A DNA stretch of 64,000 nt from Ursus arctos. Its lineage: Eukaryota; Chordata; Mammalia; Carnivora; Ursidae. The notes below the pieces were generated by a model that saw nothing but the letters and a program-made list of their open reading frames with translations, had not been told where the DNA came from and did no database searches. The stretch lies in assembly GCF_023065955.2 (NCBI RefSeq), contig NW_026623008.1:25757001-25821000 (forward strand), in the 5' to 3' direction. Shown here in pieces: positions 22,721 to 33,831 of the stretch (the stretch's first letter is position 1; each line of letters starts with the position of its first letter). The position numbers were made by a program, and so were the translations under genes.

Positions 22721-23282
22721 AGATGGGATCAGAAAGGCTTGGGAGATCCTGGGCCCAGCGGCAGGAGAGGAACTCGGAGCAGAGGCTGTCTTGGGGGCGT
22801 GGTAAGAACTGGCCTCCAGGGACCTCTGTTCTCATGCCCTCAGGGGTCAGAACTAAGTGGGCGAAGTTGTCAGTTTTGGAAATCCAGGAGGCTCCGCTCA
22901 GCCTGGCCCTGAGGGACGGGCCTGGAAGGGGAAGCCAGCTCAGCCCCATCCTGAAGTTCTGAGGTCCGAGCCAAGCCCATCACACTTGCGGCCCCAGAAG
23001 TCTCCCTGCTACGGCTGAAGGCTGGATTCTAGGGACCCAGCCCTGGGGCACTGGGAGTCCAAGGACTGAATCCTGTTGTGGAAAAACAAGGACCTTTCTG
23101 CCACCTGCCCTAGTCCCCAGCCCTTACCTGCCACATTCCCTTTCCTTAGTGGCCCCATCCCCCCACCACTCCACCCCTGAGCTTCCTTCCCCTCAGCCCT
23201 GTCTGCTCGCACCAAGACCAACCCAGAGACCCCTTTTGGCCACAACAATTCTGTCACGTTTTTAGCCACCACTCACTCAAAA
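22721..23282. other. GJA4 distal 5' flank, nothing recognised
   Basis: No gene or clear repeat is recognised. Confidence 0.4.
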
Positions 23283-23480
23283 ACTTTCTGTGTACCAACA
23301 TTATGCTATGTGCTGATTGGATCTATCAACCCTACACAATAGGAACCATTACTATCCCCATTCTCCAGAGGAAGAAACTGAGGCACAGGGCTTTAAGCAA
23401 CTTGCCTAAAGACACAGGAGTCAACAGCAAAGTCTCAACTTCTAGGGTTTTCTGCCTCTGCCCAGCAAAGTCTCAGCACC
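23283..23480 (+). repeat. MIR SINE
   Basis: MIR order is visible: 'tatgctatgtgctgattgga', 'tactatccccattctccaga', 'ggaagaaactgaggcacagg', 'caacttgcctaaagacacag'. Confidence 0.85.
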
Positions 23481-23499
23481 CTAGGGGCAGCGACCAAGG

Positions 23500-23800
23500 T
23501 CTCTGCAACCCTTGGCCTTTGCTCACGTTGCTCCTTCTGTCTAGAACGATTCCCCCAGCCCCCTCAACCGGCTAATTCAGTCTCCTCTAGGAAATGTTCC
23601 CAACTAAGTCCCCTCTAGGTCACCCTGTAGTTCACAGGAAAACCTTCCATATTTACAACTTTACCCTTACCAAGGGCTGAGATGCTCAATTTCTGCCTCC
23701 TGTACCAGCCAGTGAGAGCCGGAGGCCAGAGACCACACCTGGCTGGTTTATGGTCCAATCTCCCTCTCACTTACAATGCCTGCTGCACAGCAGACCCTCG
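23500..23800 (+). repeat. L2 3' portion
   Basis: Diverged L2: 'ttggcctttgctcacgttgc', 'tctgtctagaacgattcccc', 'aggaaatgttcccaactaag', 'ccagagaccacacctggc'. Confidence 0.65.
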
Positions 23801-24479
23801 TTCGTGTTCATCGACAGGGTGATGAACGGTGGCAGGTTCCGCCCACCTCTCTAATTGTGTTGGGTGCCCCCACCCCATTTAGAGGCATGAAAATGGGATC
23901 CAAACTAAAGGTGGGGAGCCCCTCCTCTTCAGTCTCCAGTGACCGAAGGAAGTTGCTTAGTGACCTCTGATCGCCTGCCCAGGAGTGGGGATGTTTGAGA
24001 ACTCGGCAAGAACTCGGGCTGGGTTGAGAGCCCAGCCCCACCGCAGACTCTAGGGAGGGCAGATATAACCCCTCTCCGCCAGAGTGGCTCCCCAGGTCCT
24101 GAGGAGCCCCGAACGCCAAGTCCTGACACGGTGCGGGGCACACTGAGGCCACCTAAAAAATGGGTGGCCTTCTCCCTCCTTTCTTCCGACCGAGGGCAAG
24201 AGGCCCCCCAGGTCAAGGAAAGGCCCTTCCCTGGAGGCCCCCACACCCTCATCCCCACCTGCCCATCCCTCACAGCCTCGGATCAGTTGCAGGATCGGAA
24301 AATTCTTGCTATGACTCTTTCAAATCTAGCCACCCTGAAAACACTTCGCCCCGGAGAACTCCCGTTCCAGAGCCAAAGAAACAGGCTAGGAGGGTTACCG
24401 GCCGGAAGACCGTGCAGAGGGCGAAGAACGGGACGCCAGAGGCTTCTCGAGCCCCCTCCACCGCGTAATTCTCAGGGCC
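23801..24479. other. GJA4 proximal 5' flank
   Basis: Unique-looking sequence that becomes GC-rich toward the promoter. No further gene is seen. Confidence 0.45.
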
Positions 24480-24640
24480 ACCTCCGGGGCGCCTTCCTTG
24501 AGCGTGGCTTCAGAGAGCCTGCACCTCCTCGTCCCCGCCCCCCGCTCTGAAAAGCGCCCCGCCGCCCTCCCGCCGCGCTTCCTGCCCCCACCCCGCCCCT
24601 CCGCGCTATTTAAGGCGCCCCCGCCGCCCGGCGCCGTCCA
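24480..24640 (+). promoter_or_regulatory. GJA4: GJA4 core promoter (TATA-like, GC boxes)
   Basis: A TATA-like element, tatttaa, lies at 24607-24613 in CpG-rich DNA, preceded by GC-box sequence (ccccaccccgcccctcc at about 24586-24602, ccccgccccccgc at about 24533). Transcription would be expected to start about 25-30 bases downstream, near 24637. This position relative to the exon 1 donor (24716) and coding exon fits the known GJA4 structure. Confidence 0.7.
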
Positions 24641-24715
24641 GCAGGGCTCCCGCGGGCGCCGCTCCGCCGTCGCGCTTTCCCGCCGCCACTGGGCCGCCCG
24701 GCAGGCAGGCAGGCG
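24637..24715 (+). other. GJA4: GJA4 non-coding exon 1 (start inferred)
   Basis: The 3' edge is set by a donor, aggcg|gtgagt, at 24716. The 5' edge is inferred from the TATA spacing. It contains no ATG, so the spliced leader has no upstream open frame before the Cx37 start. The exon ends in a (GGCA)n-like motif, ggcaggcaggcaggcg. Confidence 0.65.
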
Positions 24716-25864
24716 GTGAGTGGGGCTGGGGGCCCCGGGGCGCCACCTGCCAGCAAGCGGGGGACACGTCCGCCACCGGACAGGGGCTAAGGGAGCCCGA
24801 ACGGCTACGCTCACCCGGCCTGCCTGTGGCCAGGCTCTCTGCTAAGCCCCGTTCCAACCTTCTTTCACTGTATTCTGATCACTCTAGGAGGTAAGAGCAT
24901 TATTTCCACTTTATAGGACAGGAGACTCAGGTGCTAAGGCTGACACTTACCCAAGCTTAGTTAGCAAGAGGGAGTGAGGACTCAGGTCTGATTCCACAGC
25001 CTGGCTCTAAACAGCTTTGCTCCAAGGAAGAAGCACTCCCCTGCACCCTTCCCTGTATTTCTTCTCCCAACTCTCCTCTCCTCTCCCCACCTCTCCCCAG
25101 TGCTCTGGGAATTTTGTGGCCTGTGCCTCCACTCTGCTATGACAATTCTTTTAAGAGTCTAGAATTGGGCAGCAACAGCTTGGGGCAGCTTGTGGGGAGG
25201 GGGAGGGAGGGAGAAAGCGGGTGGAATCCGTGTCCACGCTTAAGTGGCAGGTGGTCACTATTGCTGACAGGTGGGACTATTACAGGATGATGCCTTCAGC
25301 ATCTCACACTCCTCCCACCCGCTCCCCCCCACCAGCTCAAAGGTTAGAGTGAGGGCAGCTGGGGGAGCTACAATGGGCAGAAGAGTGGGGACCCGAGGCT
25401 TTGGGCCCCCTGAGAAGCTGAAGATAGCACCACCACCCCCACAATCTGGGACAGACAGCCTGTCATGGGCAAAAGGAGGGAGGGGCATAGCATAGCTGTG
25501 TGACCTTAGGTAAGTTCCTCAAATTCTCTGTTCCCATTAGCTCAGGAGCCTCAACTTGATCCAAATCTTGAGCTGTGTCATCCTGGGACTCGGGCTGGGA
25601 ACAAGAGGGGCACAGATGGATGACAAGACAAGGACCCTAGCTGTATTTTGCCAGAACTTAGTAGCTGTCCTCCAAAGATCAGCTTTTAGTCCTTACTGCC
25701 CCCCCCCCTCCACTGCTGGGTGTGAGCCCCCAGGCCAGTCCCTTCCCCTCCTTGAGCCTCAGTGTCCCTGTAGGCAAGATGGGCATGGCCAACCTCCCTG
25801 CAGGCTTGTTGCTAGGACAACTGAGGAGGATGCCCTGTTGACTGTGTCCTGTGTCTCCCTGCAG
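24716..25864 (+). other. GJA4: GJA4 intron 1
   Basis: 1149 bases from gtgagt at 24716 to ctccctgcag ending at 25864. Holds a + strand MIR at about 24855-25015 ('actctaggaggtaagagcat', 'tttataggacaggagactca') and short antisense MIR scraps near 25495-25545 and 25735-25810. Confidence 0.75.
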
Positions 25865-25881
25865 ACGGAGGCCGGGGAGCC

Positions 25882-26883
25882 ATGGGCGACTGGGGCTTCC
25901 TCGAGAAGCTGCTGGACCAAGTCCAGGAGCACTCCACCGTGGTGGGCAAGATCTGGCTGACGGTGCTTTTCATCTTCCGCATCCTCATCCTGGGCCTGGC
26001 TGGCGAGTCGGTGTGGGGCGACGAGCAGTCCGATTTCGAGTGTAACACGGCCCAGCCGGGCTGCACCAACGTGTGCTACGACCAGGCCTTCCCGATCTCC
26101 CACATCCGCTACTGGGTGCTGCAGTTCCTCTTCGTCAGCACGCCAACCCTGGTCTACCTGGGCCACGTCATTTACCTGTCTCGGCGCGAGGAGCGGCTGC
26201 GCCAGAAGGAGGGGGAGCTGCGGGCGCTGCCAGCCAAGGACCCACGCGTGGAACGGGCCCTGGCAGCCATAGAGCGTCAGATGGCCAAGATCTCGGTGGC
26301 AGAGGACGGTCGCCTGCAGATCCGAGGGGCGCTGATGGGCACCTATGTGGCCAGCGTGCTCTGCAAAAGCGTGCTGGAGGCAGGCTTCCTGTACGGCCAG
26401 TGGCGTCTCTATGGCTGGACCATGGAGCCCGTGTTTGTGTGCCAGCGTGCACCCTGCCCCTACCTCGTAGACTGCTTTGTCTCACGGCCCACGGAGAAGA
26501 CGATCTTCATCATCTTCATGCTGGTAGTTGGACTCATCTCCCTGGTGCTCAACCTGCTGGAGCTGGTTCACCTGCTGTGCCGCTGCCTCAGCCGGGGGAT
26601 GAAGGCCCAGCAGGGCCAGGATGCCCCCCCGACTCAGCGCACCTCCTCGGAGCCCTACGCTGACCAGGTCTTCTTCTACCTCCCCGTGGGCGAGGGACCC
26701 TCATCCCCACCATGCCCCACCTACAATGGGCTCTCATCCAGTGAGCAGAATTGGGCCAACCTGACTACAGAGGAGAGGCTGGCTTCTTCCAGGGCCCCCC
26801 TCTTTCTGGACCCACCCCCCGAGAGTGGCCAGAAATCCCCCAGTCGCCCCAGCAGCTCTGCTTCCAAGAAGCAGTATGTGTAG
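25882..26883 (+). CDS. GJA4: Gap junction protein alpha-4 (connexin 37)
   Basis: 333-residue connexin, the same length as human Cx37, in one uninterrupted exon. It forms plasma-membrane channels between arterial endothelial cells and between oocyte and granulosa cells (family knowledge). Visible: N-terminus MGDWGFLEKLLDQVQEHST; TM1 about 22-42; first extracellular loop with C54, C61, C65 (CX6CX3C); TM2 about 76-97; long charged intracellular loop 98-150; TM3 about 151-173; second loop with C187, C192, C198 (CX4CX5C, alpha-type); SRPTEK at 201-206; TM4 about 206-230; proline/serine-rich tail ending SASKKQYV. Start context agccATGg is good, and the splice acceptor is 17 bases upstream. All docking cysteines are present. 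Residue 319 is Ser, aligned to the human Pro319Ser polymorphic site. Downstream gene of the cluster. Confidence 0.99.
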   Translation: MGDWGFLEKLLDQVQEHSTVVGKIWLTVLFIFRILILGLAGESVWGDEQSDFECNTAQPGCTNVCYDQAFPISHIRYWVLQFLFVSTPTLVYLGHVIYLSRREERLRQKEGELRALPAKDPRVERALAAIERQMAKISVAEDGRLQIRGALMGTYVASVLCKSVLEAGFLYGQWRLYGWTMEPVFVCQRAPCPYLVDCFVSRPTEKTIFIIFMLVVGLISLVLNLLELVHLLCRCLSRGMKAQQGQDAPPTQRTSSEPYADQVFFYLPVGEGPSSPPCPTYNGLSSSEQNWANLTTEERLASSRAPLFLDPPPESGQKSPSRPSSSASKKQYV

Positions 26884-27366
26884 GGGCCTGGGGCTTCTGT
26901 CACCCACCAGAGGGGCCCCCGGGAAGTCTGGCTGCTTTGGATGTCCTCTCCTTGAAGACTGCAGGGGAGCAGGAGAAGCAGGTGCTTGCTGGCCAGGGGG
27001 CCTCACTGCAGCCTGTTTTTGAACATCGGGGGCCTTCCCGGTGAGCAGAGGACACGATGGTTTCCCCTCCAGAACATGACTTGGCCCCAGGCATGGACCG
27101 AGCCAGCTTGGCGTGTTCTTGGCCAAGGGTGTTGTGGCGCCTCTGGACTTTTTCACTCGGTTCCGAGCAAACCCAGAGCCAATTTTACCCCACCCACATG
27201 GGAGATTCACCTCTGCCCACGTTGTCCTCCCAGGGCAAGGCTGGTCGAGGCTGCTGGGTCGGCTTTGATCACACACACACACAGCCTGGGTAGGATCTGG
27301 CCCTGTCCAGGAGACTGGTGTCTCGTTCTCATCGCTCCTTCCTAGTTTCACTGTTTATGCTTCTAA

Positions 27367-27372
27367 AATAAA
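27367..27372 (+). terminator. GJA4: GJA4 polyadenylation signal AATAAA
   Basis: Canonical aataaa 484 bases after the stop, followed by a GT-rich stretch (gatgtgtatggctgctgt) at about 27392. Confidence 0.85.
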
Positions 27373-27395
27373 CAAGACTTGATCATAAGCTGGAT

Positions 27396-27945
27396 GTGTA
27401 TGGCTGCTGTCACAATATGCCTCCAAGGGTTGGGGAGCAGTTGCTTTCCCGTCTTCCTTTTCTTTGCAGCCCTGTGTGATCTTTGACCTCTGCAGCCCCA
27501 ACTCCACCCAGTACCTTAAACCCTCACACCCCTATATCCTGCCTCTCCGCAGCCCTGAGTCCCAAACACTCACCTTTTGAAATGCCTCCGCCACGGCCCT
27601 CCTCCTCTTTCCATCCCCACTCCCTAGCCCCCCACAACAGCCAGAGCCGTGTCAGTCCCCAACCCGCCCCATGGCCATCCAGTGCCGTGGCCACACTGTG
27701 TGCAGTGTGCCTCCTTGCTGGACACTGTGCTACCCAAGCATGTCTGCTGGCCACGCCCTTCACAGTCCAGCTCAAATGGGCCCTGCACTCTATCCCACCC
27801 CATCCTGGACCCCTTGGTATTTGGGGAGGCAGGCTTAGATCCCTTGCCCCCTCCTACCTTGGCCTTTCTAGTCTGTTCACCAGAAGGAGCAACTTAAGGG
27901 CCTGCATCATATCTCCTCCCCATGCACTGAATACTCAGTAAGAAC
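27396..27945 (+). repeat. Probable L2 fragment downstream of GJA4
   Basis: C-rich sequence with L2-like phrases ('tccttgctggacactgtgct', 'cagtccagctcaaatgggcc') and an ending resembling an L2 tail ('tgcactgaatactcagtaag'). Diverged. Confidence 0.4.
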
Positions 27946-28724
27946 AGACAATGGCAGTACAGAGAAGTGGAAGGGACTGTGAAGGGACCAAATCTTGCCT
28001 AACTCACAAAGTTTGCAGAAAAAAAGAAACAGTGGAACTAGATCTTGACCAGTGGATTGGAGTTCCCTGGGAAGGTGGAGAGATCACGGAGTATTTGGGC
28101 AAAGAAAACTGCTTCTGCAAAAGCATGGAGAAAAGGAATGGTTGGAGGTTCAGGGGGTGCTTAGGGTCTGATGAGCCATCCAGGATGTGGGAGGTATGGT
28201 TGAGGATGAGCCCAGTGTTGGCAGAGTGGACCTTTTCTGGAAGGTGACACGGGTGGAGAACACTGACAGTGGCCCTCAGAAACAAGCTGTCCTCCCCTAC
28301 GCAGGGAGAGCTGGGGTTGGAGAGGGGACTGGGTCCATCTCAAGTGGCCACATGCCTCTCCTTGAGAGCCTTTGCAGCAGGTCGGCAACTTGTCCCCCCT
28401 TCCATCAAGATAGGTCTCCAAAACACCAGTTCTGCATCTCTCACCCCAAAACTAACTTATTCACTGCTTACCCATCAAGTCTGAATGCTCAGCCTGAAAA
28501 GTTACACCCCTGTAAGTCCTCCAGCTCTGGTTCCCATTGTTCCCTCTGAATCCCAGAGATCTGCTAGACCAGCCTCCCCACAGCTCTCCAGACTCATCTG
28601 GGTGTGTTCTCACCTTGGTCCTTTGCCAGCCCAGAACGCCCCTTCCCCCCACTTCCAAGACCCACTGGTCCTTTAAACACTACAGGACCCTGAAAAGGGC
28701 AGTACCCAAGTGCGGAGAGAAAGG
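27946..28724. other. Intergenic, nothing recognised
   Basis: No gene, RNA or clear repeat. Confidence 0.4.
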
Positions 28725-28935
28725 TGAGCTTTGACATCAGAGGGTCCTCCATTTCAATGCTGCTTCTGACATGTGCAATGCCATGCAGTCTTAATCATTT
28801 CACTTCTTTGAGTCTCTGTTCTATCATCTATAATATGCAGATAACATTGCCTGCCCCACAAGTAACAAGACATAAAAACAAGAGAAAGCACAAGATTGTC
28901 CCTGGCTCCTAGTAGTCATGCAATAGAATTCAGCT
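28725..28935 (-). repeat. MIR SINE, antisense
   Basis: Reverse-complement MIR: 'tgacatcagagggtcctcca', 'cttctttgagtctctgttc', 'ataatatgcagataacattg', 'ctggctcctagtagtcatgc'. Confidence 0.65.
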
Positions 28936-29644
28936 CAGCCTCAGACAAGGCTACCGTAGGTCCTTCCTCCTGCTGGAAGCCCACCTTGATTTCTCCAGCC
29001 AGTCCCCAGTGATGATCTCTACCTCAGGAAACTGAACCACTGCTTATTATGAGCCTATTTCATCTCCCCAGTGAGTCTCTAAGGATCGCCAGGGAGTGAC
29101 TTTTATTCCCCATGGGCCTAGCCCATCATTCACTTTGTGAAATGAGGGACTGACTTAGACTTGGCGGAAAGCAGGCTGTTCGTGCATCAGAAGGGCATGA
29201 TCCAAGAGGCTGAGGTCCTCTTCCAAGAGATTCTCCGCCAGCCAAGGTGAGAGTGCAGATCTCTGGGCTAGAGGGTAGTCTCTTAGAGCCAGCCCAACCA
29301 GAAGGTTCTAGAAGTTTGTGCTTCCAGCAGGTATTCCCTACCCATCCTAGCTTGGAAAGGTGAGAGAAGAAAGGTGTAGATGAGCAAGGAGGGTATCCTT
29401 TCCTTCCCTCAAAGTTCATCTATTCTGAGCTTGGTCTGGGGTCTGGGGTCAGGCCAGGGACTTGGATCTTGGGCAAGACTGGGGTTGGGTCCTAGGCTGG
29501 TGGCCACACAAACACAAAGGCAAATGGGCTGTGGTTTAAGGATGAGAATACTGTCGTGGGAATGGGGCCACACACAGTGGCAGGGGGTGAAGGCAGTAGG
29601 GTGAAGACTCATGGATGAAGAGTGACTATAAGCTTCAACCCACC
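28936..29644. other. Intergenic, nothing recognised
   Basis: Includes a short gggtctggggtc/gggcaaga patch at about 29430-29490. No gene is recognised. Confidence 0.4.
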
Positions 29645-30095
29645 TGTACTCATTTCCTAGGGCTTTTGTAACAAAGGACCACAGGCTGGGTGGGTTACCT
29701 ATTCTCTCACAGTCCTGGAGGCTGGAAGTCTGACATCAAGATGTCTGCAGGGTCGGTTCCTCCTGGGGGCCGTGAGGCAGAGTCTGTTCCAGGCCTCTCT
29801 CCCAGCTTCTGGTGAGTTGCTGGCCATCTTTGACATTCCCTGGCTTATAGAAGCATCACCCCATCTCCCCCTTCGTCTCCACATGGCTTTCTCCCTCTGT
29901 GTGTGTCTGTCTCCGTGTCCACATTTACTCATAAGGACATCAGCCATATTGGATTTTAAGGCCATTCTAATGACCTCATTTTAACTTGATGTCCTCTGTA
30001 AAGACCCTATTCCCAAATAAGGTCACATTCTGAGATTCTAGACATTAGGACTTCAACATACCTCTTTGGGGGGCAGGGACACAACCCACACCACT
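29645..30095 (-). mobile_element. MLT1-type MaLR LTR, antisense
   Basis: Reverse-complement MLT1 order: 'tcatttcctagggcttttgt', 'tctcacagtcctggaggctg', 'gacctcattttaacttgatg', 'attcccaaataaggtcacat', 'aggacttcaacatacctctt'. Nearly complete LTR. Confidence 0.88.
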
Positions 30096-31189
30096 ACCCC
30101 ACCAGCCCTACCTCCCCTCTAAGCACTAGTCGGGTGAGGCCAAGGAGAATGTTAAGTAGGTATTGGACTCAGGCACCTCCTTGGTGACATGGGCCTGGAT
30201 GGAACCCAGCACATTCCACCTCGCTTCTTCCTCCCACCTGCCTATTCCTCACCGCCACCCAAATCTAAGATGGTAACAGGCAATTCTCAGTCACAGAAAG
30301 GGCCATAGGAGGCTTGACTCCTGCCTCCCACTCCCCACAGTGACTTGACGCTGGTCCTTTTCCCTCTCTGGGCCTCAGCTGAGAAACAGGTATGTGGCAA
30401 TTAGGTATGAGGAGCATTGCAGGAAGTAACCTGTGACTCGTCACTAGTCTAAAGCCCACGAGTGATGTGCTATTTTCATCAATCAGAATGGATTCCAGTT
30501 TGTTCCTATAATAAGATCAGTTCCAGTCACTTGAATTCACACTGCCTTCCTGAGTAGGAAAGAAAGGGGCGGGGTTATGTGGAGTGCACTGGGAATTTTG
30601 CATAACCCAAGGTCATCTTATCTATGACCCATGGGAGCATGTGAACGTCATGGGCTGCACATAAACAGAGCTGTCAGGCTGGGTGATGTCAAACCTCTTC
30701 CCCACCTAACATGCTGGCTCTAGCGTGCGGGCTCACTGGCCACTGGGGTGCTGACCTCATGATTCTACCACCAGCCTCCAGTGCCTCCGCTGAGAGCCTT
30801 CGTTTCCTTTTTACACGAACCTCAGCATGACTGCTGACATTTGCAGGAAGGGATCTCCATCATGGATTCTTAGAACTTCTTTTCCCACCTTACAGCTTCC
30901 CCCACCAGTCCTGGCTCTGATCCCAAGTGCCACACAAGGCTCAACCTTTCCGTCCTTCCCATGCAAACACCGTAGCCACAGGCAGGTAGACCCCAGGCTG
31001 GTCCTGAGTCTGCTCTTCTCCTATTCTTCCAGCTGACTCTGATTTCCAGAAATCTCTGGCCAATCAACAATCTGTCTACTTTCCTCTTAACATGTGCCTC
31101 ACTCCCCTGGGTGCTAGACATGATAGACAAGGTGGTCAGGATCCAGATTACCACCTCTCTTGACTCAAAACTTCTACCTCTATTAATGC
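30096..31189. other. Intergenic, non-repeat; no gene recognised
   Basis: Unique-looking sequence. Short open frames (for example 30827-31036, 30870-31154) have no familiar motif. A cluster of factor-like sites is noted at 30610-30630. Confidence 0.45.
30610..30630. promoter_or_regulatory. Inverted nuclear-receptor half-sites flanking a GATA site (candidate)
   Basis: AGGTCA at 30610-30615, TTATCT (GATA, reverse) at 30618-30623 and TGACCC at 30625-30630 are packed in 21 bases in non-repeat DNA 3.2 kb past GJA4. Motif match only. Confidence 0.2.
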
Positions 31190-31690
31190 AATGTAGGATA
31201 TTAACTTTTCTATTTTCTTCTCTTTTCCATATATAGAAATTTTTCTCAGATTATAAAGGTCATGCATGATCATTATAGACAATGAGATCCCATCATGCAG
31301 GCATAATAACTATTAATATTCAGAAATAATTCTTTTCAGGCTCTTCCATGAATATTTTAAAATAAAATCTGAATGAAGGTGTACCTACAGTTTAGTATTC
31401 TTTTTCATTTTACATAAATCATAACCCTTTTCCCCATGTCATCAAGCTGGAAACACTACTTAATGGCTTTATCATTATTTACTTAACCATGACGCTGATA
31501 TTGGATTTTTAGGTTGTTTGCAATTAATTATCCTCTATTATAAATTGTACTGTGATGCAGACGCCTGTACATAAGTGTTTTCCAAATTGCCTATTTCCTT
31601 ACAAGAAAGATATTCCAAGAAATGAAATTACTGGGTCAAAGGTATGGCATTTTTCATTTTAAAAAGTTAGGGGCTTTTTTCTGATTGTGG
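31190..31690 (-). mobile_element. Old L1 (L1M) 3' part, antisense
   Basis: Reverse-complement L1 phrases: 'ggatttttaggttgtttgca', 'attgtactgtgatgcagac', 'aaattactgggtcaaaggta'. Diverged. Confidence 0.65.
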
Positions 31691-32199
31691 AAGTAATACA
31701 CTACGGATGATTCAGAAATGCACAAGCAAATCCTAAGAAGGAAAGGCACCAGCCACCTCTGAGCGTGGGGGAGAAGGTGGAGCTGAAAACAGGAGAGCTG
31801 ACTTAAGGCACAGGGCACTGAGAACCCTCCTTCCCCCACCCTGAGAGGGATGGGAGCTTGTTCTCAGGAACCGACAAAGCAGAGATGGAAGGAGAGACAC
31901 CATGCAGAGTGCAGGGTGGGAGTTGCGTAAAGAACACAGGGGAATTGAATAGAAGTTTACATAGCTGATGGTGAGACCCTCTTCTGCCCCGCAGCTGGCT
32001 CCCAGAATGCTGGTTCTAGATGAGGCTATAAAAGGAGAATCTGATCTAGACTGCAGGCGGAGGAAGGCTGCCTTGAGGAAGTGAGCCTCGGCACCCGAAA
32101 GGTGAGGAGGGATGCTCCGGGAAGAGATGGGGAGAGCATCCCAGGCAGAGGGAACAACTTCCTCCAGGCTCTGAAAGAAGGGGGCTTGATATATTATTC
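31691..32199. other. Intergenic with L2 antisense scrap
   Basis: 32060-32180 resembles antisense L2 ('catcccaggcagagggaaca'). The rest is unrecognised. Confidence 0.4.
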
Positions 32200-33010
32200 A
32201 CTGTTTAGGACTTTTTTCTATATGACCTGCAAGTTCCTTTCCAGGAAAAAAAAAAATGATTTATATATTCAATAGCATTGCAAGGCACCCATGCTAACAT
32301 TATTAAATTTTTTTAAAATTCCTCTGTTAATTATTAATCAGAAAAAAAATATGATTTCACCTTTTAACACATAAGCCCTGATTACTGGTGAGGCTGGACA
32401 TTTTAAAACTACTTCTTCAGCACTGATGTTTCTTCTGTGGATTTTCTTCGCCCATTCTTCTCTCAGATTTTGGTGTTTTCTGATCAATTTATTTAAGCTC
32501 TTTATAGAGAGAGGATATCAACTCTTTTTTGGGCATATTTGTTATAAAAATTTCCTTAGTGTATTATTTTGTCCTTTCTAATCTCTATGAAGTCAAATTT
32601 ATCAATTTCTTTCTGTATAATAATTTCATGTTTATACTGTTTCCCCCTCTCCAGAATTATTTTTCCGCTTCTAATGTTTGATCTGTCTTGAACATAATAG
32701 GAGACAAGTAAATAATTGTTGAATAAAATAATGAAGAAATAAATTAATTTTAATATATTAAAAATGATAAAAATAGTGAGGTGCTAACTTTTTCCCCCAC
32801 TATCTAATGATTCCACCAGTACTTACTGAATGATTCTTCCTACACTAACTTGTGATATCAGCTTGGCCATACACTACATTTTTATACATAAAACAATCCA
32901 TTTCTGGACTCCCTAAAATGCCATTCTGTTGACTTATTAATTTATATGATACTGACACTCTGCACTAGTGTCGTTTTGTAAGACATTCTAAAATCTGGTA
33001 GAATACCTTC
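32200..33010 (-). mobile_element. Old L1 (L1M) ORF2 part, antisense, AT-rich
   Basis: Reverse-complement L1 phrases such as 'cttctgtggattttcttcgc', 'ttaagctctttatagagaga' and 'atgaagtcaaatttatcaat'. Many stops and indels. Confidence 0.6.
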
Positions 33011-33611
33011 TCCTCTTATTTTTTTACCTCTCTTCAGAATCCTGAAAGCCAGGTATATATTCTCTACGCAGGTGTTTGGAAGATCTTCTCAGTGGAATCT
33101 GACAGACCCATAAGAAAAGACTTAAAGGTGTGGCCAGTAAGGGCTGCCGAAGGAAACAGACCGCTGTATGGCTGTGCAATGAAGAGAGGTCAGAAAGCCC
33201 CGTCCATTCACTCTGAGCATCCCAGGTTTTTTTGGGTGACCCTTCCTTAATATGAGCACAGAGCCAAGGATGCCAAGCATTGGAAGGTGACTTATAGGAA
33301 AGAGTCTGAAACAGACCACTGAGTGCCCAGCCCAATGGACAACATAGGTCCACTCTACTGAATATTTTCAGAACACAGGAAACAAAGAGATGAGCCTACA
33401 AGTCTGCAGAGAGAGAACAGAGTTCCGTGTGTGGTCTCAAAATAGCATCACACTTTGCAACAATACTAGAAGCTACAGGATGATGGATGCCTTCAAAATT
33501 CTGAGGAAAGTGATTTTCAACCTGGAATTCTATACCCAGGCCAATGACTGATTCAGGTAGACCATACACTCTGCAATTGTTTTAATAGCATGATTCCTTG
33601 AAGGTCTGAAC
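33011..33611 (+). repeat. Mixed; L1M fragment at 33440-33600
   Basis: 'ttcaaaattctgaggaaagt' and 'caacctggaattctataccc' are L1 ORF1-region phrases in + orientation. 33011-33440 holds nothing recognised. Confidence 0.5.
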
Positions 33612-33624
33612 AAACTTGCCTTTA

Positions 33625-33818
33625 TTTTTTTTAAAGATTTTATTTATTTATTTGACAGAGAGAGAGACAGCAAGAGATGGAACACAAGCAGGGGGAGTGG
33701 GAGAGGAAGAAGCAGGCTCCTAGCGGAGGAGCCTGATGTGGGGCTCGAACCCAGAATGCCGGGATCACGCCCTGAGCCAAAGGCAGACGCTTAACGACTG
33801 CGCCACCCAGGCGCCCCC
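33625..33818 (-). mobile_element. Can-SINE (SINEC), antisense
   Basis: Reverse complement of an arctoid-type SINEC: poly-T, 'aaagattttatttatttatt', GA-rich stretch, ending 'gcgccacccaggcgccccc'. Perfect 13-bp direct repeat aaacttgccttta on both sides (33612-33624, 33819-33831). Confidence 0.97.
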
Positions 33819-33831
33819 AAACTTGCCTTTA

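Larger units (their letters stand above)
25865..27395 (+). other. GJA4: GJA4 terminal exon (short 5' UTR, CDS, 3' UTR)
   Basis: The exon starts after ctccctgcag at 25864, giving 17 bases (acggaggccggggagcc) before the ATG. The 3' UTR runs from 26884 to just past the aataaa at 27367 and includes a short (AC)n at about 27270-27282. Total size fits the compact human GJA4 mRNA. Confidence 0.85.

Noticed and set aside
22083..22949. 288-codon minus-strand frame
   Set aside because: Overlaps L2-derived sequence and an A-rich L1 end; low-complexity and without a motif.
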